64,000 nucleotides of DNA from JBGPLJ01 sp963826145 (lineage in GTDB: Bacteria > Pseudomonadota > Gammaproteobacteria > Steroidobacterales > Steroidobacteraceae), in contig CAWGVW010000002.1 in NCBI GenBank assembly GCA_963826145.1, forward strand, positions 496,001-560,000, written 5' to 3'. This document shows positions 52,635 to 61,759 of the stretch, in pieces (within the stretch, counting starts at the first letter, position 1; the number at the start of each line of letters is the position of its first letter). The notes beneath the pieces were generated by a model. It was not told the DNA's origin. It made no database searches and saw only the letters and a list, made by a program, of their open reading frames with translations. The translations under genes were made by a program, and so were the position numbers.

Positions 52635-55187
52635 ATGCCTCCACCCACCGAAAAAGCGACATCAAATTCCCTGCTGAACCTGCCGGTTGCCGAGGCGATC
52701 CCGCGGCTCCTCGAGGCTCTGGCGGAACATCGCAACGCGGTACTCGAGGCGCCGCCCGGAGCCGGCAAGAGCACAGGCATTCCGCTCTTCCTGCTCGCGG
52801 CGCCCTGGCTCGCCGGCCGCAAGATCGTGATGTTGGAACCCCGACGCCTCGCTGCGCGAGCCGTTGCGACCCGCATGGCATCGATGCGCGGCGAACGCGC
52901 CGGCGAAACCATCGGCTACCGCACGCGGCTGGATAGCCAGGTGTCGCGCGCAACGCGGATTGAAGTCGTCACGGAGGGCATCCTGACGCGGCGCCTGCAA
53001 CAGGATCCGACGCTTGATGGCGTCGGCCTCGTCATCTTCGACGAGATCCACGAGCGCAATCTGCAGGCGGACCTGGCACTCGCCCTGTGTCTCGATGCGC
53101 AGTCCGCCGTGCGCGAGGATTTGCACCTGCTCGCGATGTCCGCGACGGTTGACGGCACGGCCGTGGCCAAGCTCCTGAACGAAGCGCCAGTGGTGACATC
53201 GCCGGGACGCAGTTTCGAAGTCGAAACCCGCTACACGCCGCGGACAAATCGCGAGCCGCCGCGCATCGAACAGGAAATGGCTCGCGCCATCCGGGCAGCG
53301 CATGCCGCCGAGGGTGGTGACATCCTCGCGTTCCTGCCGGGCGCCGGGGAGATCCGCCGCGTCGCCGAGATGCTGGAAGGATCGCCACTGAATTCGCGCA
53401 CGAAGATTCTTCCGCTGTACGGCGACCTTTCCCCGGAGGCGCAGGATGCCGCCCTCCGCCCCGCCGCTGCCGGCGAGCGCAAGGTCGTGCTCGCAACGAA
53501 CATCGCGGAGACCAGCCTTACGATCGAAGGCATCCGCGTGGTCATCGATTCCGGTCTCGAGCGGCGCAACCAATTCGATTCACCATCAGGCATGAGCCGC
53601 CTCACCACCGTCCGCGCATCGCGCGCGTCGGCCGATCAGCGTCGCGGCCGTGCCGGCCGGCTCGGACCCGGAGTCTGCATTCGCCTTTGGACCGAAGGTG
53701 AACATGCGTCGCTCGCCGCGCACAGTACGCCGGAAATACTGGAGGCGGACCTTGCTCCGCTTGCGCTCGAGCTCGCGGAATGGGGTGTCGCCGATCCTTC
53801 GCGGCTGCGTTGGCTCGATTCTCCGCCGGCGGCGCCGTTCGCCCAGGCCCGCGAGCTGCTGACGCGCCTGCGGGCCGTCGATGGATCGGGCCGCATCTCG
53901 GCGGAGGGTCGGGCCATGGCGGCGCTCGGCACACATCCACGCCTCGCTCACATGATGGTGCGCGGCCTCGCGATGAAGTCAGGGGCTTTGGCCTGCGAGC
54001 TTGCCGGAATCCTGTCGGAGCGGGATCTCTTGAGGCCCCGAGGCCGCGAGCGCAACGCCGATCTCGAGCCACGCATCGAAGCGCTGCGCAGCGGCCGTTC
54101 GCCGCTTGCGGCATTCGATGTCGATAACGGCGCCCGCTATCGCGCAGGGCGCCAGCGCGACTTGTTCCTGCGTCGCTTGGGCCTCGAGGAACGTGGGACG
54201 CGCCCGAGCTTTCACGATGTCGGCGGACTGGTGGCCTTCGCATATCCCGACCGCATCGCTCAACGGCGCGACGACGCCGGCCGCTACCTGCTGGCGAACG
54301 GTCGCGGAGCGGTTTTCGCCGAGCCACAGGCCTTGAGCCAATCACCGATGCTCGCGATCGCGGAACTCGACGCCGGTGATCGCGAGGCGAAGATTTATCT
54401 TGCGGCGGCGCTCAAGGCACAGCGCTTCGACCAACTGTTCGCCGACGAGATCGAGGCGCGAACCGAGACGGCTTGGAACTCACGGCAGCAGGCGGTCGTC
54501 GCGCGCCAGGTGCGCGCCTTCGGCGCCCTGATTCTTGACGAGCGGCCGCTCGGCACCGAGGCTACGGACGCCGTCGTCACGGCAATGGTCGCGGGCGTCC
54601 GCGAGCTCGGGCTTGAAGCACTGCCCTGGTCTGGCGAACTGCGTGCCTGGCAGTCGCGCGTCGAATTTTTACGGCGGACGCTGCCGGATCGCACCGCGAA
54701 CTGGCCGGCGATGAACGATACGGCGCTCGCCGCGTCGGTCGAGGAGTGGCTCGCGCCCTATCTGCGGGGGATGACACGTCGCGACCACCTCGCGCGGCTC
54801 GATCTTGCGAAGGTTCTGCACGGGCTCCTGACGTTCAAGCAACGCGAGGAGCTCGAGCGGTTGGTCCCAACGCATCTGGCCGTGCCGAGCGGTTCACGCA
54901 TCCCTATCGTGTATGACGAAGGCGAGTCGCCTTCCGTCTCCGTCCGCCTGCAGGAGCTCTTCGGCCTGCGGGTAACACCGGCAATTGCGGAAGGTCGAGT
55001 GCCGCTCACGCTCAAGATGTTGTCGCCGGCCGGTCGGCCGGTCCAAGTCACGCAAGACCTCAAAAGTTTCTGGGCGCGCGGCTATCACGAGGTGCGCAAG
55101 GAACTGAAGGGCCGCTATCCGAAGCACTACTGGCCCGACAATCCGCTCGAGGCGACGCCGACCCGGCGGGTTCGTCCGCGTCGTTGA
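52635..55187 (+). CDS. hrpB: ATP-dependent helicase HrpB
   Basis: DEAH-box RNA helicase-like protein, 850 residues. Motif I EAPPGAGKSTGIPL (near residue 37-50), motif II DEIHERN, motif III SATVDG, motif VI QRRGRAGRLGPG (as DQRRGRAGR), then HA2 and the HrpB C-terminal domain ending with FWARGYHEVRKELKGRYPKHYWPDNPLEA. Function in the cell is not well defined; the family is common in proteobacteria. No frameshift despite many CG-rich tracts. Confidence 0.95.
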   Translation: MPPPTEKATSNSLLNLPVAEAIPRLLEALAEHRNAVLEAPPGAGKSTGIPLFLLAAPWLAGRKIVMLEPRRLAARAVATRMASMRGERAGETIGYRTRLDSQVSRATRIEVVTEGILTRRLQQDPTLDGVGLVIFDEIHERNLQADLALALCLDAQSAVREDLHLLAMSATVDGTAVAKLLNEAPVVTSPGRSFEVETRYTPRTNREPPRIEQEMARAIRAAHAAEGGDILAFLPGAGEIRRVAEMLEGSPLNSRTKILPLYGDLSPEAQDAALRPAAAGERKVVLATNIAETSLTIEGIRVVIDSGLERRNQFDSPSGMSRLTTVRASRASADQRRGRAGRLGPGVCIRLWTEGEHASLAAHSTPEILEADLAPLALELAEWGVADPSRLRWLDSPPAAPFAQARELLTRLRAVDGSGRISAEGRAMAALGTHPRLAHMMVRGLAMKSGALACELAGILSERDLLRPRGRERNADLEPRIEALRSGRSPLAAFDVDNGARYRAGRQRDLFLRRLGLEERGTRPSFHDVGGLVAFAYPDRIAQRRDDAGRYLLANGRGAVFAEPQALSQSPMLAIAELDAGDREAKIYLAAALKAQRFDQLFADEIEARTETAWNSRQQAVVARQVRAFGALILDERPLGTEATDAVVTAMVAGVRELGLEALPWSGELRAWQSRVEFLRRTLPDRTANWPAMNDTALAASVEEWLAPYLRGMTRRDHLARLDLAKVLHGLLTFKQREELERLVPTHLAVPSGSRIPIVYDEGESPSVSVRLQELFGLRVTPAIAEGRVPLTLKMLSPAGRPVQVTQDLKSFWARGYHEVRKELKGRYPKHYWPDNPLEATPTRRVRPRR

Positions 55188-55225
55188 GCCTTGCGCGTCG
55201 GCCGAGTGCCTGCCAAATTGCACGC

Positions 55226-56854
55226 ATGACAACAAGAATCCGCGCGGGCGCTATCGCGCTCGTGCTCTGCGGTTCCTGGGTGTTCGCGGGAGACGGGTCC
55301 TCGGATATCGCCGCCGATCGCATTCGCAGCCACATGGCATTCCTTGCGGACGACGCGCTCGAAGGGCGCGCGGCGGCGACGCGAGGCCATGAGATCGCAG
55401 CGGCCTATGTGGCGAGTCAGTTCGCGGCGTATGGACTCAAGCCCGCGGGCGAGAACGGCGGGTGGTATCAGACCGTACCGCTCCTCGAATCCCAAGCTAT
55501 CGTGCCGGAGGCGAAAGCAAGTCTCGAACGCAATGGCGTGACCACGCCGCTCGCGAGCGCGGTGGATTTTCTGCCGCGCCCGAATTTCACAGCAGGCGAG
55601 GTGACGGTCACGGGGCCGCTCGTATTCGTGGGCTACGGCGTGAGCGCACCGGATCTCGGCTATGACGACTTCGCGGGCGTCGATCTGAAAGGGCGCGTTG
55701 CCGTCATCCTGAACGGTGCGCCGCCCGCGTTTCCGGTTGATCGGCGCGCGTACTATTCATCGGTGCACGTGAAAGGGACGGAAATGGTGGCGCGCGGCGC
55801 CGTCGGCGTGATCACGATTGGCGCACCGGCCGAGGAACAGGAACCAACCTGGGAGCGGCGGGTGGCCGCGAGCTGGATGCCGGGCATGCGCTGGGTCGAT
55901 GAGAGCGGCAATGTCATCGACAGCTTTGCACCGGTGCAAGGGAGCCTTCTCTCGAGTCCTGCCGGCACGGCAAAATTGTTCGAGGGCGCACCGCACACGC
56001 TCGAGGAGGTCTTCGCGCTCGCCACGGTGAGCAAGCCGCAGTCATTTGCGCTGCAAGGCGCGATCACGTTCACGATCAAGTCCGTGCTTAACCGTCGGAC
56101 GAGCGTCAATGTCGTGGGGCTCCTCCCGGGCAAGGACGCGAAGCTCGCGTCCGAGTATCTCGCGATGAGCGCGCATCTCGACCATCTCGGTCAGAATCCT
56201 GCGCTCGGCGGCGATTCGATCTACAACGGCGCGCTCGACAACGCTAGCGGCGTCGCGCTGCTGCTCGAGAGTGCCCGCGTACTGGCCGGTCACGCCAGCC
56301 GCATGCAGCGATCGATGGTGTTCGTCGCATTCACCGCCGAAGAGAAGGGCCTGCTCGGCTCGGAATATTTTCTGCACGCGCCGCCGGTACCGCTCACTGG
56401 CATCGTCGCGGACATCAACATCGACATGCCGGTCGCGCTCACGAACTTCGCGGACCTGGTCGCCATCGGTTCGGGTCACTCCTCGCTCGGCAAGATCGCA
56501 GCCGACTCGGCGCGGGAAGAATCGCTGTACCTTTCGGCGGATCCCTGGCCCGAGCAGGTGCGGTTCGTGCGCAGCGATCAGTTCTCTTTCGTGCGCAACG
56601 GAATTCCTGCGATTCTGCTCGACGTCGGCGTGCAATCGAGCTTCAACGGCGTTGACGCATTCCGGCTTGTGAGCGAATTCCGCCACAACCGCTATCACCA
56701 GCCGGGCGATGACTTGTCGCAGGCGATCGACTACGGGTTCCTCGCAAAGCTCGCCCGCGTCAACGTGCGCATGGCGTATCGGATCGCCAACGCGCGCGCG
56801 CGGCCGACCTGGGATCCCGGGGACTTCTTCGGCGAGAAATTCGCAAGAAAATAG
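55226..56854 (+). CDS. Exported M28 family peptidase with PA domain
   Basis: Zinc aminopeptidase-like protein, 542 residues from the ATG at 55226. Signal peptide about 1-22 (ALVLCGSWVFAGD). A protease-associated insert lies about 115-275, followed by the M28 core with metal ligands in MSAHLDHLGQ, GALDNASGVALLLE and FTAEEKGLLGSEYF, and a later HNRYHQPGDD. The closing residues and the TAG (56852-56854) fall inside a copy of the GGGGACAG repeat, so the natural C-terminus may have been altered by that element. Confidence 0.9.
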   Translation: MTTRIRAGAIALVLCGSWVFAGDGSSDIAADRIRSHMAFLADDALEGRAAATRGHEIAAAYVASQFAAYGLKPAGENGGWYQTVPLLESQAIVPEAKASLERNGVTTPLASAVDFLPRPNFTAGEVTVTGPLVFVGYGVSAPDLGYDDFAGVDLKGRVAVILNGAPPAFPVDRRAYYSSVHVKGTEMVARGAVGVITIGAPAEEQEPTWERRVAASWMPGMRWVDESGNVIDSFAPVQGSLLSSPAGTAKLFEGAPHTLEEVFALATVSKPQSFALQGAITFTIKSVLNRRTSVNVVGLLPGKDAKLASEYLAMSAHLDHLGQNPALGGDSIYNGALDNASGVALLLESARVLAGHASRMQRSMVFVAFTAEEKGLLGSEYFLHAPPVPLTGIVADINIDMPVALTNFADLVAIGSGHSSLGKIAADSAREESLYLSADPWPEQVRFVRSDQFSFVRNGIPAILLDVGVQSSFNGVDAFRLVSEFRHNRYHQPGDDLSQAIDYGFLAKLARVNVRMAYRIANARARPTWDPGDFFGEKFARK

Positions 56855-56868
56855 ATCTGTCCCCTTTT
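56846..56868. repeat. Half copy of the GGGGACAG palindromic element
   Basis: Reading AGAAAATAGATCTGTCCCC then TTTT on the plus strand, this matches one arm of the element at 46569-46630 (consensus AAAAGGGGACAGAnnnATTTTC on the minus strand). It contains the stop codon of the M28 peptidase gene and ends one base before the stop codon of the convergent Rieske-flavoprotein gene. Confidence 0.7.
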
Positions 56869-57966
56869 CTACGACGGTTTGTTGGCCTTGCGGCCGCCGC
56901 GCTCGATGTGGGCAGTGCTCATGCTGCTCGCGATCAGACGTTCCGCCACATCAATCGCACGCGAAGCGAGTTCCCGCGCGCCCGCATGCAGCCCCTCGTG
57001 ATGACGCACGAATTCGACGTTGAGCTCCATGTCCTCGGCAGTCCAGCCGAGCGAGTGGCCGACGAAGGGAAAGGGCGGCAGCACGAAGCCAATCTCGCCG
57101 AAAAAACCAGCCATCTGACCAGCGACCGCCTGCACGTTGTCCTGGCCGCCAGTGACGATGAAAGCGGCCACCTTGTCGCGGATCAGTACGTTGTTGCTCA
57201 AGGTGATCTGGTTCTGGATGCAGTTCATGCGCTCGACCATCTTGTAGTAGAGCGCGCTCGCCGCGCCCCAGCGGATCGGCGTCGCCACGATCAGTACGTC
57301 GGCCCAGTGCACCACGAGCTCGTACACCTCCACCATCCGATCCTTGTCATCCATCTGCGTGATCGAGCACGGCCAGGTGCAGGCGCGCGCGGACTTCGAG
57401 TAGTAGCCGCCGCAATTGTGGAATCGCAGCTCGTTCAACTTGATGAGGCGCACTTCGGCGCCGCGCTGAGCGCGCGCGCCTTCCAGTGCGGATACCAGCA
57501 AGGCGTCCGATGTTGAATAGCGCGGATTCTTCGGATCCATCGCGGTCGTGGAAAGGCCGGCCACGCGAACCGGCCCCGGCTCGCGCTTCGGCTCCCGCGC
57601 GACGGGGAGCACGGGATGCGGCAATCGATTGCGCCGGGTCACCGGTTTCTCGCTGACGAAGACCTTGCCGCCCTCGACCTTGACCGCGTGACTCGGCACC
57701 CGATCGGCTTCGAACCCGGGTTCGCCATCGCCCGAACGGCGATGGAATTTCCACTGATGCCAGGGGCAGACGACGAAATCGCCATCGAGGCGCCCTTCCC
57801 CGAGCGGCCCGCCGACGTGATTGCATACATTGGAGATGGCGCCGAACTCACCGCCGACACAGGAGAGCGCCACCCTTCCATCGCCAACGGCGATCGTCGC
57901 GAGGGACCTGCTGCCAAGCGCTTCCGCCGATCCCACTTCGATCCAGACGGGCGTTTGCTCGCTCAC
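56869..57966 (-). CDS. Rieske [2Fe-2S]-flavodoxin-like fusion oxidoreductase
   Basis: 365 residues from a GTG at 57966, chosen because GGAGG sits 5 bases upstream and the protein then starts VSEQTPVWIEVGS; ATGs further upstream lack such a site. Residues about 5-105 are a Rieske domain with the ligands Cys48, His50, Cys67 and His70 (CNH and CPWH). Residues about 130-335 are a flavodoxin/NADPH-dependent FMN-reductase fold with VAGLSTTAMDPKN and VLIVATPIRWGAASALYYKMVERM. A Cys-rich patch (NCGGYYSKSARACTWPC) precedes the flavin part. Substrate unknown; the fusion suggests NAD(P)H-to-iron-sulfur electron transfer in one chain. Confidence 0.88.
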   Translation of the reverse strand: MSEQTPVWIEVGSAEALGSRSLATIAVGDGRVALSCVGGEFGAISNVCNHVGGPLGEGRLDGDFVVCPWHQWKFHRRSGDGEPGFEADRVPSHAVKVEGGKVFVSEKPVTRRNRLPHPVLPVAREPKREPGPVRVAGLSTTAMDPKNPRYSTSDALLVSALEGARAQRGAEVRLIKLNELRFHNCGGYYSKSARACTWPCSITQMDDKDRMVEVYELVVHWADVLIVATPIRWGAASALYYKMVERMNCIQNQITLSNNVLIRDKVAAFIVTGGQDNVQAVAGQMAGFFGEIGFVLPPFPFVGHSLGWTAEDMELNVEFVRHHEGLHAGARELASRAIDVAERLIASSMSTAHIERGGRKANKPS

Positions 57967-58037
57967 TAGAACCTCCAGCGGTCGTTTTGCGGCCGCCCGC
58001 ATTATCATACGAGGGCAACCCAACCCGGAGTACCTGC

Positions 58038-58499
58038 ATGTCAACCCGAATTGTGTTACTCGTCGCCATGCTCGTGGCGATTCCCTGCATTGCCGGCGAT
58101 ATGGACCGGACGTATGTGGTATTCGATCGCACAGGCAATCGTGCGGGGCTGCCCTTCAGCGAAGGCGTGCTGACAGGCGACACGTTGTACGTCGCGGGCC
58201 ATATCGGCCTCGACCCGGCCACAGGCACCGCGCCGGATAACGCTGAAGCCGAGGCACGTCTCGTGATGGACACCGTCAAGCGCACGGTCGAGAAGGCGGG
58301 CCTCAAAATGGACGACCTGGTTACGGTGACGGTCTACTGCACCGATCTCAAGCTCTACGACACGTTCAACGGCGTGTACCGCGGCTACTTCACTGGCCAG
58401 TTTCCGGCGCGCGCCTTCATCGGCGTGGCGACACTTCTTCGCAACGGGCACTTCGAAGTGATGGGCGTCGCGGTGCGCCAGCCGGCCAAGAAGAACTAG
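58038..58499 (+). CDS. Exported RidA family protein
   Basis: 153 residues from the ATG at 58038. Residues 1-20 form a signal peptide (STRIVLLVAMLVAIPCIAG), unusual for RidA proteins, which are normally cytosolic. The rest is a full RidA fold: GDTLYVAGHIGLDPATG, DLVTVTVYCTDLKLYDTFN and PARAFIGVATLLRNGHFEVMGVAV, retaining the Arg used for carboxylate binding. A periplasmic role is inferred. Divergent from the Rieske-flavoprotein gene. Confidence 0.85.
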   Translation: MSTRIVLLVAMLVAIPCIAGDMDRTYVVFDRTGNRAGLPFSEGVLTGDTLYVAGHIGLDPATGTAPDNAEAEARLVMDTVKRTVEKAGLKMDDLVTVTVYCTDLKLYDTFNGVYRGYFTGQFPARAFIGVATLLRNGHFEVMGVAVRQPAKKN

Positions 58500-58519
58500 C
58501 GTAGGCCGATCCGGGACCG

Positions 58520-59599
58520 ATGATCTCGACGCCGAAATCGCTCCAGGCGTTCTTCCAGGCTTGCACGGCGGCCGCGCAACCACTGGTTCTCGCAACCGTG
58601 GTCGCGACGGAGGGCTCGACCTACCGCAAGCCCGGCGCGCAGATGCTGATCGCGGGTGACGGTTCGACGATGGGACTGCTGAGCGGCGGCTGTCTTGAAG
58701 CCGATCTCGGCGAACGGGCGCGACGCGTGCTCGCGACCTCAGTCGCCGAGATCGTGACCTATGACGCGCGCACTTCCGATGATCCGATCTGGGGACTTGG
58801 CCTCGGTTGCGAAGGTGCGATGCGCATCCTCCTGAAGCGCCTCGGTCCCGAGGACGACTATCAACCGTTTACCTTCATAGCGAATCGCATCGCGAATCAC
58901 ACGCCCGGCGCCACCGCGTTCGTGCTGGAGTCGAACGACCGGCGCTTTCCCATTGGGCATGCGTGGCATTCGGAAATGAAGCCCGCGGCGCCCGAGGAAG
59001 CATCTGTCATCGAGCGATGTCGATCTCGAGCGGTGCAGGGCGGATTCGAGACGATGCGCCTCGATAGCAACGGCCGGCAGGTCGAGGCTTTCATTTCCGC
59101 GCTCGATCTGCCGGCGCGACTCCTCATTCTCGGAGCGGGCCCCGACGCCGTACCCGTGGTCGAGATCGCGAGCCTCCTCGGCTGGCAGATCACGATCGGC
59201 GATCATCGGCCGGCGTATCTCGATCCGGCGCGCTTTCCCGACGGCATACGGCTGCTGGAACTCAGGTCCGGATTGCCGCTACTTGAACTGCCCGCAGGCA
59301 AATTCGATGCAGCCGTGATCATGAGTCACCACCTGGAGTCCGATGCGCGCTACCTGCGCGCCCTGGCCTCGTCGGAAGTCCCCTATATCGGCCTGCTGGG
59401 CCCTCCAGCGCGGCGACGGCGACTCCTCGCGGACCTCGGAGAGGAATCGGGTCGGCTGGGCGACCGGCTCTATGGGCCGGTGGGCCTCGACATTGGCGCG
59501 CGTACGCCGGAAACCATCGCTGTCGCCATCGTCGCCGAAATACAGGCGTTTCTGGCCGGCCGGCCGGGCGAACCCTTTCGCATCGGGGCTGGACAATAA
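58520..59599 (+). CDS. XdhC/CoxI family protein
   Basis: Molybdenum-cofactor insertion chaperone of the XdhC family, 359 residues. The N-terminal XdhC-CoxI domain has TVVATEGSTYRKPGAQMLIAGDG and GLLSGGCLEADL; the C-terminal Rossmann-type domain has LLILGAGPDAVPVVEIASLLGWQITIGDHRP and YIGLLGPPARR. No xanthine dehydrogenase or CO dehydrogenase structural gene is in the window, so its partner lies elsewhere. It starts 20 bp after the exported RidA gene. Confidence 0.92.
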   Translation: MISTPKSLQAFFQACTAAAQPLVLATVVATEGSTYRKPGAQMLIAGDGSTMGLLSGGCLEADLGERARRVLATSVAEIVTYDARTSDDPIWGLGLGCEGAMRILLKRLGPEDDYQPFTFIANRIANHTPGATAFVLESNDRRFPIGHAWHSEMKPAAPEEASVIERCRSRAVQGGFETMRLDSNGRQVEAFISALDLPARLLILGAGPDAVPVVEIASLLGWQITIGDHRPAYLDPARFPDGIRLLELRSGLPLLELPAGKFDAAVIMSHHLESDARYLRALASSEVPYIGLLGPPARRRRLLADLGEESGRLGDRLYGPVGLDIGARTPETIAVAIVAEIQAFLAGRPGEPFRIGAGQ

Positions 59600-59748
59600 T
59601 CACCGGCAGGCGGCTGAACCCTGCCGGACAGGCCGGGAACCTACAAGCGCTGCGGTCTGTCTTGCAATCGGCGCGGGTGGCTTTCACCATGCGCACCGTT
59701 CGCGCCGCGTCAGCCGGCGGCTTCCGCTTACCTTTAAGGAGATTCATC

Positions 59749-60453
59749 ATGCGATTGGTCGCCGGATTCACTGTCGCCACCCTCCTGCTTGCAAGCCATG
59801 CCTTTGCCGCCGGCGGCGGTTCGATGGGGGGTGGAAGCTCAGGCGGTGACTATGGCTCAAGCGAGGCGCCGAAGGAGCAGACGCCCGATCAGATCGCGAA
59901 GAACGCCTACAACCGCGGCGTGAAGGAAGTCGATCACGGCAAGTCCGCAGACGAGGACGCAGCCAAGGCGACCGATCCCGCGAAGAAGCAGAAGCTCGCG
60001 GAGAAAGCGCAGAAGAGCTTCACCAAGGCTCGCGACTATTTCCTCACGGCTGTCGATTCGCGCAGCGACATGTACCAGGCCTGGAACTACCTCGGCTACA
60101 CGCAGCGCAAGCTCGGCTTCTACGACAAGGCGATCGAGGCCTATGACCAGGCTCTCGGCTTCAACCCGGCCTATGGCGAAGCCATCGAGTATCGCGGCGA
60201 GGCCTATCTCGCGATCGGCCGCCTCGACGATGCGAAGTCCGCGTACATGCACCTCTTTCGCGACGCGCGCCCGCTCGCGGCACAGCTGATGACGGCAATG
60301 CAGAAGTGGGTGGCGGATCGCCGCGTGAATCCGCAGGGCCTGAGCCCGGAAGATCTGGACTCCTTCGCGAAATGGGTCGATGAACGCGCAGCACTCTCGC
60401 AGAAGGCGTCACTCGGCGAGGAGCCCTCGTCCGCGCCCGCAGCCTGGAACTAG
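59749..60453 (+). CDS. Exported TPR-repeat protein
   Basis: 234 residues from the ATG at 59749, which has AAGGAG eight bases upstream. Signal peptide 1-20 (VATLLLASHAFAAGGG), then a Gly/Ser-rich linker, a Lys/Ala-rich helical part, and at least two TPR motifs (about 103-170) with AWNYLGYTQRKLGFYDKAIEAYDQALGFNP-type pattern and YGEAIEYRGEAYLAIGRLDDAKSAY. Likely periplasmic; partner unknown. A haem peroxidase gene follows after 20 bp. Confidence 0.82.
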   Translation: MRLVAGFTVATLLLASHAFAAGGGSMGGGSSGGDYGSSEAPKEQTPDQIAKNAYNRGVKEVDHGKSADEDAAKATDPAKKQKLAEKAQKSFTKARDYFLTAVDSRSDMYQAWNYLGYTQRKLGFYDKAIEAYDQALGFNPAYGEAIEYRGEAYLAIGRLDDAKSAYMHLFRDARPLAAQLMTAMQKWVADRRVNPQGLSPEDLDSFAKWVDERAALSQKASLGEEPSSAPAAWN

Positions 60454-60473
60454 ACACGGCTCCGCGAGCCGTC

Positions 60474-61490
60474 ATGCGGGCGATGCTCGCCATCGCGGCG
60501 TGCCTGCTCGCGGCCTGCGCGGCTCCCCGGCTCCCCGAGACTCGCCTGCGGCAGGCGCCAACCGATTTCGACTGGCGCCTGCCGCCTGGTTTTCCCGTCC
60601 CCAGCGTCCCGGCCGATAACCGCATGTCCGCCGCCAAGGTCGAACTTGGGCATCGGCTTTTCTACGAGCAGCGGCTGTCCTTCAACGGCGCCATTTCCTG
60701 CGCGAGTTGCCACATGCAGCGGCTTGGCTTCACCGACGGCCACCGGCATGCCATCGGCGCCACGGGTGATGCGCATCCACGCAGTTCAATGCCGCTCGCG
60801 AACGTCGCCTACAACAGCGCCTTCACCTGGACCGACCGCAAGCCGCACTCGCTCGAAGAGCAGATGATCCAGCCGCTCTTCAATGAACATCCCATCGAGA
60901 TGGGGCTGACCGCGCACGAATCGCTCGTGGTCGGCCGGATCGCGCGTGACGAAAGCTACCGCCAGTCCTTTGCAAACGCATTTGCGGACGAGGCCGAGCC
61001 GGTCACGATGCCGAATATCGTGCGCGCCATCGCAAGCTTCGAACGCACGCTGATCTCCGGCCGCTCGCCGTTCGACCGCTATCTGTTCGATGACGATGCT
61101 GCGGCGATGACGCCGGGCGCGCGGCGCGGCATGACGCTCTTCTTCGGCTCCCGCACAGGCTGCGGGGGATGCCATGCAGGCCTCACGGTCGGTGGATCCG
61201 AAGCTCACTATGCGAATACCGGCGTCGAAAAGGAGTCTCGCCAGGAGTTCCGGGTGCCTTCGCTGCGCAACATCGCGGTCACCGCTCCCTACATGCACGA
61301 CGGCAGTCTCCCGACGCTCGAGGCGGTGCTCGAACACTACATGGCGGGTGGCCTGCATCGCGGGTCCGGCACGGACGCGCGCATCCGTCCCTTCGAGCTT
61401 GCGCCGGACGAGCGTAGCGATCTCATCGAATTCCTGCAGGCGTTGACGGACCGCGAATTCCTGGCGGATAGTCGATTCGCACAACCTTGA
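60474..61490 (+). CDS. Di-haem cytochrome c peroxidase family lipoprotein
   Basis: 338 residues with a lipobox LLAAC at 11-15, so probably membrane-anchored in the periplasm. Two haem c motifs: CASCH near residue 76 and CGGCH near 230, typical of CcpA/MauG-family proteins. Other family blocks are LGHRLFYEQRLSFNGAISC, NVAYNSAFTWTDRKPHSLEEQM and NIAVTAPYMHDGSLPTLEAVLEHY. Whether it is a peroxidase or a MauG-like oxidase cannot be decided by eye. Confidence 0.92.
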   Translation: MRAMLAIAACLLAACAAPRLPETRLRQAPTDFDWRLPPGFPVPSVPADNRMSAAKVELGHRLFYEQRLSFNGAISCASCHMQRLGFTDGHRHAIGATGDAHPRSSMPLANVAYNSAFTWTDRKPHSLEEQMIQPLFNEHPIEMGLTAHESLVVGRIARDESYRQSFANAFADEAEPVTMPNIVRAIASFERTLISGRSPFDRYLFDDDAAAMTPGARRGMTLFFGSRTGCGGCHAGLTVGGSEAHYANTGVEKESRQEFRVPSLRNIAVTAPYMHDGSLPTLEAVLEHYMAGGLHRGSGTDARIRPFELAPDERSDLIEFLQALTDREFLADSRFAQP

Positions 61491-61759
61491 GGGAGAGACA
61501 GGCAGGTATCGCGACTGATAACGTGCATGCGGTTCGCACCTGCCAGACGTTTTATCTAGCTTTGGCGCGAAGCTCGTTGACTTGATTGTGTCGCGGTACG
61601 TTATGCGAATAAATTGCGCGTTTATCCTCTCTACTTATAGTTAGGCGACAACCTGTTTCCGCGCGGGGCGTCTCCCGGCAATCAGCTGGCTCGGCGACGT
61701 TGGCAATCGCAGCAAGTGGGGCTCTAATACCAGTGGTTCGTACTCGGGAGAACCGCCGC
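61491..61759. other. Spacer before the ion-channel cassette
   Basis: 269 bp with no gene, locally AT-rich (about 61590-61640) compared with both neighbours. It contains GTTAGGC at 61640-61646, which fits the integron core-site consensus GTTRRRY and could mark the 5' boundary of the cassette that ends at the attC site at 62134. I found no matching partner boxes beside it, so it is not a demonstrable full attC. Confidence 0.35.
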
